In this document: positions 27,326 to 35,322 of the stretch, one piece after another
Position numbering within the stretch: the first letter of the stretch is position 1
Layout: each line of letters starts with the position of its first letter
From: Salmonella enterica subsp. enterica serovar Typhimurium str. LT2
GTDB lineage: Bacteria; Pseudomonadota; Gammaproteobacteria; Enterobacterales; Enterobacteriaceae
Assembly (NCBI RefSeq): GCF_000006945.2
Contig: NC_003197.2
Span: 4,154,001-4,218,000, forward strand
Direction of reading: 5' to 3'
DNA length: 64,000 nt
Notes under the pieces: model-generated
Told to the model about the DNA's origin: nothing
The model's input: the letters and a program-made list of their open reading frames with translations, nothing else
The model's database searches: none
Program-made: the position numbers and the translations under genes

Positions 27326-28105
27326 ATGGCTGTAGAAGATACTCAACCGCTTATCACGCATCTGATCGAGTTGCGTAAGCGCCTGCTAAACTGCATCGTC
27401 GCAGTACTTCTGATTTTTCTGGCGTTAATTTATTTCGCCAATGATATTTATCATTTAGTCGCCGCACCGCTGATTAAACAGATGCCGCAAGGGGCGACAA
27501 TGATTGCGACGGATGTGGCGTCGCCGTTTTTTACGCCTATCAAACTCACCTTCATGGTGTCTTTGATCTTATCCGCGCCTGTCATTTTGTACCAGGTTTG
27601 GGCCTTTATCGCCCCGGCGCTGTATAAGCATGAGCGTCGTCTGGTCGTACCTCTGCTGGTATCCAGCTCGCTGCTTTTCTATATTGGTATGGCCTTCGCC
27701 TATTTTGTCGTATTCCCTTTGGCCTTTGGTTTCCTGACGCATACGGCGCCGGAAGGGGTACAGGTTTCGACAGATATCGCCAGCTATCTTAGCTTTGTCA
27801 TGGCGCTTTTTATGGCCTTTGGCGTAGCCTTTGAAGTGCCGGTGGCGATTGTGTTGCTGTGCTGGATGGGCATCACCACGCCAGAAGATTTGCGTAAAAA
27901 ACGGCCTTATATCCTGGTCGGGGCATTCATTGTGGGAATGCTGCTTACGCCGCCAGATGTTTTCTCGCAAACGTTGCTGGCGATACCGATGTACTGCCTG
28001 TTTGAAATTGGCGTTTTCTGCTCACGCTTTTATGTCGGTAAGCGACGGACGCGCGACGAAGATAACGAGGCCGAAACCGAAAAGGCCGAGCACACTGAAG
28101 ACTAA
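27326..28105 (+). CDS. tatC: Sec-independent translocase subunit TatC
   Basis: A 259-residue inner-membrane protein with six transmembrane helices that binds twin-arginine signal peptides. Conserved N-terminal LITHLIELRKRLLN (with the Glu of HLIELR), the FxxPxxYQVWAFIAPALYKHE region and AFGVAFEVPV (with the membrane-buried Glu) are visible. It begins two bases after tatB and ends the export operon; a hairpin precedes tatD. Confidence 0.98.
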   Translation: MAVEDTQPLITHLIELRKRLLNCIVAVLLIFLALIYFANDIYHLVAAPLIKQMPQGATMIATDVASPFFTPIKLTFMVSLILSAPVILYQVWAFIAPALYKHERRLVVPLLVSSSLLFYIGMAFAYFVVFPLAFGFLTHTAPEGVQVSTDIASYLSFVMALFMAFGVAFEVPVAIVLLCWMGITTPEDLRKKRPYILVGAFIVGMLLTPPDVFSQTLLAIPMYCLFEIGVFCSRFYVGKRRTRDEDNEAETEKAEHTED

Positions 28106-28106
28106 A

Positions 28107-28130
28107 CACAACCGCCCGCCAGGGCGGTTG
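28107..28130 (+). repeat. Hairpin between tatC and tatD
   Basis: ACAACCGCCC (28107-28116) and GGGCGGTTGT (28121-28130) form a perfect ten-base-pair stem with a four-base loop. No U-run follows, so it is not a strong terminator; it may reduce tatD expression relative to tatABC or protect the tatABC mRNA. Confidence 0.75.
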
Positions 28131-28146
28131 TCATATGGGGGCAAGC

Positions 28147-28929
28147 ATGTTTGATATTGGCGTTAATTTAACCAGTAGCCAGTTTGCAAAAGATCGTGAT
28201 GATGTGGTCGCCCGTGCGTTTGCGGCGGGAGTAAAAGGTATGCTACTGACCGGAACGAACATCCATGAAAGTCAGCAGGCGTTAAAACTGGCGCGGCGCT
28301 ACCCCCATTGTTGGTCGACGGCTGGCGTCCATCCCCATGACAGCAGTCAGTGGTCACCCGCGTCTGAAGACGCCATTATTGCGCTGGCGAACCAGCCGGA
28401 AGTCGTCGCTATCGGTGAGTGCGGGCTGGATTTCAATCGCAATTTTTCCACGCCGCAGGAGCAGGAGCGTGCCTTTCAGGCGCAGCTACAAATTGCCGCC
28501 GAATTGCAGATACCAATCTTTATGCACTGCCGGGACGCGCATGAGCGATTTCTGGTATTGCTTGATCCCTGGCTGGATAGTCTTCCTGGTGCAATACTGC
28601 ACTGCTTTACCGGTTCACGCCAGCAAATGCAGGCCTGTGTGGATAGAGGGCTCTATATCGGTATTACCGGGTGGGTTTGCGACGAACGACGCGGGCTTGA
28701 GCTACGTGAACTCTTACCGTTTATTCCAGCGGAAAAGCTACTGATAGAAACCGACGCGCCGTATCTGTTGCCTCGCGATCTTACGCCGAAACCAACGTCA
28801 CGACGCAACGAGCCCGCGTATCTGCCTCACATCCTGGAGCGCATAGCGCTATGGCGTGGTGAAGATCCGCAATGGTTAGCGGCGATGACAGATGCCAACG
28901 CCAGAACCTTATTTGAGGTTGTATTCTGA
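28147..28929 (+). CDS. tatD: 3'-5' ssDNA/RNA exonuclease TatD
   Basis: A 260-residue metal-dependent hydrolase of the TIM-barrel amidohydrolase type. Metal-binding residues are recognisable in AGVHPHDS, GECGLDF, IFMHCRDAH, LHCFTGS and IETDAPYL. Despite its name it is not needed for Tat export; it is a magnesium-dependent exonuclease linked to oxidative DNA damage repair. The ATG at 28147 (MFDIGVNLTSSQF) has GGGGGC upstream and matches E. coli; an ATG four codons earlier lacks a binding site. Confidence 0.95.
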   Translation: MFDIGVNLTSSQFAKDRDDVVARAFAAGVKGMLLTGTNIHESQQALKLARRYPHCWSTAGVHPHDSSQWSPASEDAIIALANQPEVVAIGECGLDFNRNFSTPQEQERAFQAQLQIAAELQIPIFMHCRDAHERFLVLLDPWLDSLPGAILHCFTGSRQQMQACVDRGLYIGITGWVCDERRGLELRELLPFIPAEKLLIETDAPYLLPRDLTPKPTSRRNEPAYLPHILERIALWRGEDPQWLAAMTDANARTLFEVVF

Positions 28930-28936
28930 ACGATCG

Positions 28937-29425
28937 CTAAATCTTGCGAAAACCGGTGTTTTTTACGCTCTGCTTCACTTCTTTATTGAGTAAATTAAGC
29001 AGTAACATCGAACGCGTTTCGCCATCCGGTTCGGTAAAAATCGCTTTCAGCCCTTCAAATGCGCCTTCCGTGATGATGACGCTATCGCCGGGATAGGGGG
29101 TTTCAGGATCGACAACGCCTTCGGGCTTGTAGATAGAAAGCTGATGAATAACGCTGGAAGGCACGATCGCAGGATGCGCGCCAAAGCGCACAAAATGGCT
29201 GACGCCGCGCGTGGCGTTGATTGTAGTGGTATGTATCACTTCCGGATCAAATTCAACGAACAGATAATTAGGAAAGAGCGGTTCGCTGACGGAGGTACGT
29301 TTTCCGCGTACCATTTTTTCCAGGGTGATCATCGGTGTCAGGCAACTTACCGCTTGTCTTTCGAGGTGTTCCTGAGCACGCTGAAGTTGCCCGCGTTTGC
29401 AGTACAGTAAATACCAGGATTGCAT
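28937..29425 (-). CDS. rfaH: Transcription antitermination protein RfaH
   Basis: A 162-residue NusG paralogue that binds paused RNA polymerase at ops elements and allows transcription of long operons such as the LPS core, O-antigen and capsule genes. The N-terminal NGN domain (MQSWYLLYCKRGQLQRAQEHLE, and RKR-like patch in GKRTSVSEPLFPNYLFV) and the C-terminal KOW domain (PGDSVIITEGAFEGLKAIF) are complete. The ATG at 29425 gives the E. coli N-terminus; a longer frame reading is not supported. Convergent with tatD, with only seven bases between the stops. Confidence 0.97.
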   Translation of the reverse strand: MQSWYLLYCKRGQLQRAQEHLERQAVSCLTPMITLEKMVRGKRTSVSEPLFPNYLFVEFDPEVIHTTTINATRGVSHFVRFGAHPAIVPSSVIHQLSIYKPEGVVDPETPYPGDSVIITEGAFEGLKAIFTEPDGETRSMLLLNLLNKEVKQSVKNTGFRKI

Positions 29426-29581
29426 AATGACTCTTATCCGCTTGTTCGGGGCGCAAGCATAGCAAAAGCCATGCGCGAAGTTAATTATACACTTCATCCT
29501 TTAAGCCGTATCTGGATTAGCGTTGGTTGCCAGAGTTCACGCTAATTTAACAAAAATACAGCATCCCGATGATGAACGCCG

Positions 29582-29587
29582 TATAAT
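29582..29587 (+). promoter_or_regulatory. Predicted -10 of ubiD
   Basis: TATAAT at 29582-29587 lies 23 bases before the ubiD ATG, with an AT-rich stretch upstream but no convincing -35. Proposed from the sequence only. Confidence 0.45.
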
Positions 29588-29610
29588 GATGCGCTTACCA
29601 AGAGGCTACA

Positions 29611-31089
29611 ATGGACGCCATGAAATATCACGATTTACGCGACTTCCTGACGCTACTTGAGCAGCAGGGGGAACTAAAACGCATCACGCTACCTGTGGAT
29701 CCTCATCTGGAAATCACGGAAATCGCTGACCGCACGCTGCGTGCCGGTGGACCGGCGTTGCTGTTTGAAAATCCTAAAGGTTACGCCATGCCGGTGCTGT
29801 GCAACCTTTTTGGCACGCCAAAACGCGTGGCGATGGGCATGGGGCAGGATGATGTTTCCGCCTTACGGGAAGTGGGTAAATTATTAGCGTTTCTTAAAGA
29901 ACCTGAGCCGCCGAAAGGCTTTCGCGATCTGTTTGACAAGCTGCCGCAGTTTAAGCAAGTGCTGAATATGCCGACGAAACGGTTACGCGGCGCGCCTTGC
30001 CAGCAGAAAATCGCGTCTGGCGATGATGTCGATTTAACGCGTCTTCCTGTCATGACCTGTTGGCCGGACGACGCCGCGCCGCTGATTACCTGGGGACTGA
30101 CGGTAACGCGTGGTCCGCACAAAGAGCGGCAAAACCTGGGCATTTATCGTCAGCAGTTGATAGGTAAAAATAAGCTGATTATGCGCTGGCTGTCTCACCG
30201 CGGCGGCGCGCTGGATTTTCAGGAGTGGTTAGCCGCGCGTCCGGGTGAACGTTTCCCGGTCTCCGTCGCATTGGGCGCCGATCCGGCGACGATACTTGGC
30301 GCCGTGACTCCTGTTCCCGATACTCTGTCGGAGTATGCCTTTGCGGGCCTGCTGCGCGGCACGAAAACTGAAGTGGTTAAATGCCTTTCTAACGATCTGG
30401 AAGTGCCTGCCAGCGCCGAGATTATCCTTGAAGGTTACATTGAGCCGGGAGAGATGGCGCCGGAAGGACCGTATGGCGATCATACGGGCTATTATAATGA
30501 AGTGGATAGCTTTCCGGTCTTTACCGTCACGCATATTACACAGCGTGAGGATGCCATCTATCACTCCACCTATACCGGGCGTCCGCCCGATGAGCCTGCG
30601 GTATTAGGGGTGGCGCTCAATGAAGTCTTCGTGCCTATTCTGCAAAAACAGTTTCCGGAAATCGTCGACTTTTATCTGCCGCCGGAAGGGTGTTCTTACC
30701 GCCTGGCGGTAGTGACGATGAAAAAGCAGTACGCTGGTCATGCGAAACGCGTCATGATGGGCGTCTGGTCGTTTTTGCGCCAGTTTATGTATACGAAATT
30801 TGTTATCGTTTGCGATGATGACGTTAACGCACGCGACTGGAATGATGTGATCTGGGCGATTACCACCCGTATGGACCCTGCACGGGATACGGTGCTGGTT
30901 GAAAATACGCCGATTGATTACCTGGATTTTGCCTCGCCGGTCTCCGGGCTGGGTTCAAAAATGGGGCTGGATGCCACAAACAAATGGCCGGGCGAAACCC
31001 AACGCGAGTGGGGTCGTCCTATTGTTAAAGATCCTGAAGTTACCGCGCGTATTGATGCGATTTGGGATGAGCTGGCTATCTTTAAATAA
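29611..31089 (+). CDS. ubiD: 4-hydroxy-3-octaprenylbenzoate decarboxylase UbiD
   Basis: A 492-residue cytoplasmic decarboxylase of ubiquinone synthesis that uses prenylated FMN supplied by UbiX. The sequence MDAMKYHDLRDFLTLLEQQGELKRI and the active-site region EGPYGDHTGYYNEVD (with the conserved Glu and Asp) match E. coli. It is a few residues shorter at the C-terminus than E. coli's 497. The same window carries ubiE, ubiJ and ubiB. fre follows on the same strand after a leader with a long hairpin. Confidence 0.98.
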   Translation: MDAMKYHDLRDFLTLLEQQGELKRITLPVDPHLEITEIADRTLRAGGPALLFENPKGYAMPVLCNLFGTPKRVAMGMGQDDVSALREVGKLLAFLKEPEPPKGFRDLFDKLPQFKQVLNMPTKRLRGAPCQQKIASGDDVDLTRLPVMTCWPDDAAPLITWGLTVTRGPHKERQNLGIYRQQLIGKNKLIMRWLSHRGGALDFQEWLAARPGERFPVSVALGADPATILGAVTPVPDTLSEYAFAGLLRGTKTEVVKCLSNDLEVPASAEIILEGYIEPGEMAPEGPYGDHTGYYNEVDSFPVFTVTHITQREDAIYHSTYTGRPPDEPAVLGVALNEVFVPILQKQFPEIVDFYLPPEGCSYRLAVVTMKKQYAGHAKRVMMGVWSFLRQFMYTKFVIVCDDDVNARDWNDVIWAITTRMDPARDTVLVENTPIDYLDFASPVSGLGSKMGLDATNKWPGETQREWGRPIVKDPEVTARIDAIWDELAIFK

Positions 31090-31103
31090 CTGAAAGCGGA
31101 CAT

Positions 31104-31143
31104 CGACATTTCAGGCTGCGGCGACTCAGCTTGAAAAATGTCG
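31104..31143 (+). repeat. Long hairpin between ubiD and fre
   Basis: CGACATTT (31104-31111) pairs with AAATGTCG (31136-31143), and an inner stem TTCAGGCTG / CAGCTTGAA extends it. No T-run follows, so it is not an intrinsic terminator. It ends 31 bases before the fre ATG and could affect ubiD mRNA stability or fre translation. Confidence 0.6.
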
Positions 31144-31174
31144 GTATTGACCCGACACCCGACAGAGGGAGCGC

Positions 31175-31876
31175 ATGACAACCTTAAGCTGTAAAGTGAC
31201 CTCGGTAGAAGCTATCACCGATACCGTATATCGGGTTCGTTTAGTGCCGGACGCGGCGTTTTCATTCCGCGCTGGTCAGTATTTGATGGTCGTAATGGAC
31301 GAGCGTGACAAACGCCCGTTTTCGATGGCTTCAACGCCGGACGAGAAAGGGTTTATTGAATTACACATTGGCGCCTCCGAGCTCAATCTGTATGCGATGG
31401 CGGTCATGGATCGGATTCTGAAAGACCGGGAAATCGTCGTCGATATTCCGCATGGCGACGCCTGGCTACGTGACGATGAAGAGCGTCCGTTGATTCTGAT
31501 CGCGGGCGGTACGGGCTTTTCTTATGTGCGCTCCATCCTGTTGACGGCGTTAGCGCGCAACCCGGCCCGCGATGTTACCATTTACTGGGGCGGCCGCGAA
31601 GAAAAGCACCTCTATGATCTCTCTGAGCTGGAAGCACTCTCTGTTAACCATCCGAATTTGCGTATTGAACCTGTTGTCGAGCAGCCGGAAGAAGGCTGGC
31701 GTGGACGTACAGGAACGGTACTTACGGCGGTATTGCAGGATTATGGTACGCTGGCGGGGCACGATATTTATATTGCCGGACGTTTTGAGATGGCGAAAAT
31801 CGCCCGCGATCTGTTCTGTCATGAGCGTAACGCGCGGGAAGATCGTCTGTTTGGCGATGCGTTCGCATTTATTTAA
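31175..31876 (+). CDS. fre: NAD(P)H-flavin reductase Fre
   Basis: A 233-residue ferredoxin-reductase-like enzyme that reduces free FMN and FAD with NAD(P)H, supplying reduced flavin to UbiX/UbiD chemistry, ribonucleotide reductase activation and ferric reduction. The flavin site is RPFSMAST and the nucleotide-binding loop GGTGFSYVRSIL. Its position after ubiD is conserved. Ribosome-binding GAGGGAG lies upstream. A good terminator follows at 31886. Confidence 0.97.
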   Translation: MTTLSCKVTSVEAITDTVYRVRLVPDAAFSFRAGQYLMVVMDERDKRPFSMASTPDEKGFIELHIGASELNLYAMAVMDRILKDREIVVDIPHGDAWLRDDEERPLILIAGGTGFSYVRSILLTALARNPARDVTIYWGGREEKHLYDLSELEALSVNHPNLRIEPVVEQPEEGWRGRTGTVLTAVLQDYGTLAGHDIYIAGRFEMAKIARDLFCHERNAREDRLFGDAFAFI

Positions 31877-31885
31877 CTATTTTAT

Positions 31886-31908
31886 GGGACGCAGTAGCGT
31901 CCCTTTTT
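31886..31908 (+). terminator. fre terminator
   Basis: GGGACGC (31886-31892) and GCGTCCC (31897-31903) pair around a four-base loop, followed by TTTTT. A textbook intrinsic terminator ten bases after the fre stop. Confidence 0.92.
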
Positions 31909-32129
31909 ACGTTAGCCTACCTAAAAGTCCTCTTAAATATTAATTAATCGTCAACTATAAAACCTTATGATATTGAATATCTACAGGCTTTGTATTGCGT
32001 GTAATAAATTAAGTAATATTATGTCCTGAGGCTATCAATAAAAATAGTTAATTATATATGCTTCATTTATTTTTATAAAAGAAACATAAAATGGAAAGTT
32101 AGTTATTTATTTATAAGATGGAGAGTGTT

Positions 32130-33953
32130 ATGAAATTTAAATATGCTTTAACTTCTCTCGCATTATCTGTTGCAATTTTGTCATCAGTACCTTCTACTGC
32201 TTTCGCCATCGGCGGCGCCAGCGGCGCTAAAGTGGACTATCAGGTCCAGGGAAAAATTGGCGAAGTTGTTATGAACCCCTATGATATCGCGCCGCTAACC
32301 GCCGTTATTCGTAATGGCGGTTACCAGTTACGTGACGTGCATGTACGGATTGTACCCAAAGAAAATGGCCAGGAGATCGCGTATAAAGTTAATAATAAAT
32401 ACCTTTTAACGTATGGCGGTATTCCCGTCTTTGGTCTTTACCCGGATTATGTCAATACCGTTGAAGTTGAATATACAAGTATCCAGGGTAGTAAAACCGA
32501 AAATGTAAAAGAAAGCTATAAAATGTATGCACCGCCTGCCTATATTGAATCAGCGGGTACAAAAGAAGAACAATCAGCACTCTTTACTATCGATGTTAAA
32601 AAGGTTTCCCCAGAATTTAAAGATCGCTTGTATCTTTTGAATAATACGAAAGATAAGTCTGGGAATGGAACGCGTACTGTCTGGAACAACCCTACTGGGG
32701 GTGCATTAGAATGGAACTTCACTACAGCTAACGCTATTATCGACACCTCCGGTGATATTCGTTGGTTTATGAATCCAAGTTCAATTTATGATTTAAAGTC
32801 AATTTATCGTGCTGGCGTTATGATGGGCTTTAAACAAAACTAGGATGGCGCACTATCGTGGGGCTACGGTCAGCGTTATGTGAAATACGATATCATGGGG
32901 CGTGAAATCTTTAACCGCCGCCTGCCGGATAATTATAACGATTTTTCACACTCAATGGATAACGCGGCCAACGGTCACTACTTCCTGCGTGTAGCCAGCT
33001 CTAACTATAAACGCCCTGATGGGAAAAATGTTCGTACCGTGCGTGATGTGATTGCCGAAGTTGATCAGAACGGCGTGGTAGTGGATGAATGGCGTCTGTT
33101 TGATATCCTCGATCCTTATCGTGATGTGATAATGAAAACCCTCGATCAGGGCGCTGTGTGCCTGAATATCGACGCCAGCCAGTCCGGCCATACGTTGAGC
33201 GAAGAAGATCTGGCGGCGCTGGACTCCTCCGACAAATTCGGGGATATCGTGGGTAGTGGGGCTGGCCGCAACTGGGCGCATGTCAACAGCGTCGACTATG
33301 ACAGTGAAGATGATTCCATCATCATCAGCTCCCGCCACCAGAGTGCGATTATCAAAATCGGCCGCGATAAGAAAGTGAAGTGGATACTGGGTACGCCTGC
33401 TGGCTGGAAAGCGCCATTTAATGCCGCAATTCTGACGCCTGTGGATAGCAAAGGCCAAAAAATCGCCTGCCAGGACAGTGGCTGCGAGGGTGACTTCGAC
33501 TGGACATGGACGCAACATACGGCCTTTAAAATTGATAGTAAGAGTAAAGGCGATATCTTATACCTTTCCGCTTTCGACAATGGCGATGGCCGCGGCTTAG
33601 AACAGCCTGCTATGCAGAGTATGAAATACAGCCGCTCCGTGATTTACAAAATCGACCAGAAAAACAAGACAGTCCAACAGATCTGGCAATACGGTAAAGA
33701 GCGCGGGAACGAGTGGTTTAGCCCGGTAACCTCTATCACCGAGTACCAGACTGACAAGAATTCTGTGTTCGTGTATTCCGCAACAGCAGGTGGTGCGTTT
33801 GATTTATCGGTAGGCGCATTTACCAGCTTGCCTAATCCGTATCTGGAAGAGTTCAAATGGGGAGAAAAAGAGCCTGCGGTTGAAATGCAAATACATGGTG
33901 CGCGTGGATATCAGGCTATGCCATTTAGCCTGACCAAAGCGCTTACTGAGTAG
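32130..33953 (+). pseudogene. assT: Periplasmic arylsulfate sulfotransferase AssT, interrupted by an amber codon
   Basis: A 607-codon frame with an in-frame TAG at codon 238 (32841-32843); both halves share one frame without other damage. A signal peptide (KYALTSLALSVAILSS...STAFA) points to the periplasm. Residues equivalent to the PAPS-independent AssT active site are kept: His274, His384, Arg402 and the sulfohistidine His463, with spacings of 110, 18 and 61 against 104, 18 and 62 recalled for uropathogenic E. coli AssT. Cys447 and Cys452 match its disulfide. All lie after the amber, so the 237-residue product should be inactive without suppression. The ATG at 32130 has GGAG upstream. An AT-rich promoter region and the absence of dsbL/dsbI suggest acquisition. 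Confidence 0.85.
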
Positions 33954-33969
33954 AGCAGGCCATACGGTG

Positions 33970-33994
33970 AAAAAACCCGCCCCTGACGGGCGGG
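33970..33994 (-). terminator. fadBA terminator (minus strand)
   Basis: CCCGCCC (33976-33982) and GGGCGGG (33988-33994) form the stem; on the minus strand it is followed by six T (33970-33975 are A on plus). It ends the fadBA transcript after an ERIC element and may also stop assT reading from the other side. Confidence 0.85.
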
Positions 33995-34018
33995 AAAAAC
34001 GGCAACTAAACTGTTTCC

Positions 34019-34134
34019 CGTCATAATTCGCGCAGCCTCTTTGTTGGCTGCCTTTGCTCACCCCGGGCACATAGTTATCTATGTGCCCGGGGATTCGCTC
34101 AGTTGCCGCTGCGCTGCAATGCGAGTTATTTAGG
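34019..34134. repeat. ERIC element downstream of fadA
   Basis: About 115 bases with the ERIC pattern: GTCATAATTCGCGCAGCC at one end, TTGGCTGCCTTTGCTCACCC, a central palindrome with CCCCGGGCACATAG / CTATGTGCCCGGGG, then GTTGCCGCTGCGCTGCAA and CGAGTTATTTAG at the other end. It lies between the fadA stop and the fadBA terminator, so it is transcribed in the 3' untranslated region. Confidence 0.9.
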
Positions 34135-34149
34135 GGATATTATCTTTGA

Positions 34150-35313
34150 TTAAACCCGCTCAAACACCGTGGCGATGCCCTGACCCAGACCAATACACAT
34201 CGTCGCCAGACCAAACTGCGCGTCTTTGCGCTCCATCAGGTTGATAAGCGTGGTGCTGATACGTGCTCCGGAGCAGCCGAGCGGATGACCAAGCGCGATC
34301 GCACCGCCGTTGAGGTTGATCTTCTCGTCTATCTGCTCCATCAATCCCAGATCCTTAATGCATGGCAGGATCTGTGCGGCAAACGCTTCGTTCATCTCAA
34401 ACACATCGATATCGCTGGCTGACAGTCCCGCTTTTTTCAACGCCAGTTTTGACGCCGGAACCGGCCCGTAACCCATAATTGACGGATCACAACCCACCAC
34501 TGCCATTGAGCGAATACGGGCGCGAGGTTTCAGACCCAGCTCACGGGCACGACTTTCGCTCATTACCAGCATGGCGGCTGCGCCATCGGAAAGCGCGGAT
34601 GAGGTGCCCGCCGTGACCGTGCCACTAACCGGATCAAATGCCGGACGCAGCGTTGATAGCGCTTCGACCGTGGTTTCCGGGCGGATCACTTCATCGTAGT
34701 TAAACTGCTTCAACACGCCGTCTGCATCATGACCGCCAGTCGGGATAATCTCCGTTTTGAATGCGCCAGACTGGGTGGCGGCCCAGGCGCGAGCGTGAGA
34801 ACGCGCGGCGAACTGGTCCTGCATTTCCCGGCTAATGCCGTGCAGGCGGGAGAGCATTTCCGCCGTTAGCCCCATCATCCCTGCCGCTTTGGCGACGTTG
34901 CGACTCAGACCCGGGTGAAAATCCACGCCGTGGCTCATCGGCACGTGCCCCATATGCTCCACGCCGCCAACCAGACAAACCTGCGCATCGCCGGTCATGA
35001 TCATTCGCGCTGCATCGTGTAACGCCTGCATCGAGGAACCACACAGACGGTTGACGGTGACCGCCGGTACCGAATGGGGAATTTCTGCCAGCAGCGCGGC
35101 GTTACGGGCAATGTTGAAGCCTTGCTCCAGCGTTTGTTGTACGCAGCCCCAGTAAATATCATCGAGGGTCGCCGCTGTAAGCGACGGATTACGCGCCAGC
35201 AGGCTACGCATTAAGTGGGCGGAGAGATCTTCTGCTCGCACGTTGCGAAACGCGCCGCCCTTCGAACGGCCCATCGGGGTGCGAATAGCATCGACAATGA
35301 CAACCTGTTCCAT
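34150..35313 (-). CDS. fadA: 3-ketoacyl-CoA thiolase FadA
   Basis: A 387-residue thiolase, beta subunit of the aerobic fatty-acid oxidation complex, which cleaves 3-ketoacyl-CoA to acetyl-CoA and a shortened acyl-CoA. The nucleophile Cys is in NRLCGSSMQA (about 91), His in ALGHPLGCSG and the second Cys in MCIGLGQG near the end. It starts nine bases after the fadB stop. The operon is repressed by FadR. Confidence 0.98.
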   Translation of the reverse strand: MEQVVIVDAIRTPMGRSKGGAFRNVRAEDLSAHLMRSLLARNPSLTAATLDDIYWGCVQQTLEQGFNIARNAALLAEIPHSVPAVTVNRLCGSSMQALHDAARMIMTGDAQVCLVGGVEHMGHVPMSHGVDFHPGLSRNVAKAAGMMGLTAEMLSRLHGISREMQDQFAARSHARAWAATQSGAFKTEIIPTGGHDADGVLKQFNYDEVIRPETTVEALSTLRPAFDPVSGTVTAGTSSALSDGAAAMLVMSESRARELGLKPRARIRSMAVVGCDPSIMGYGPVPASKLALKKAGLSASDIDVFEMNEAFAAQILPCIKDLGLMEQIDEKINLNGGAIALGHPLGCSGARISTTLINLMERKDAQFGLATMCIGLGQGIATVFERV

Positions 35314-35322
35314 TGTGACTCC

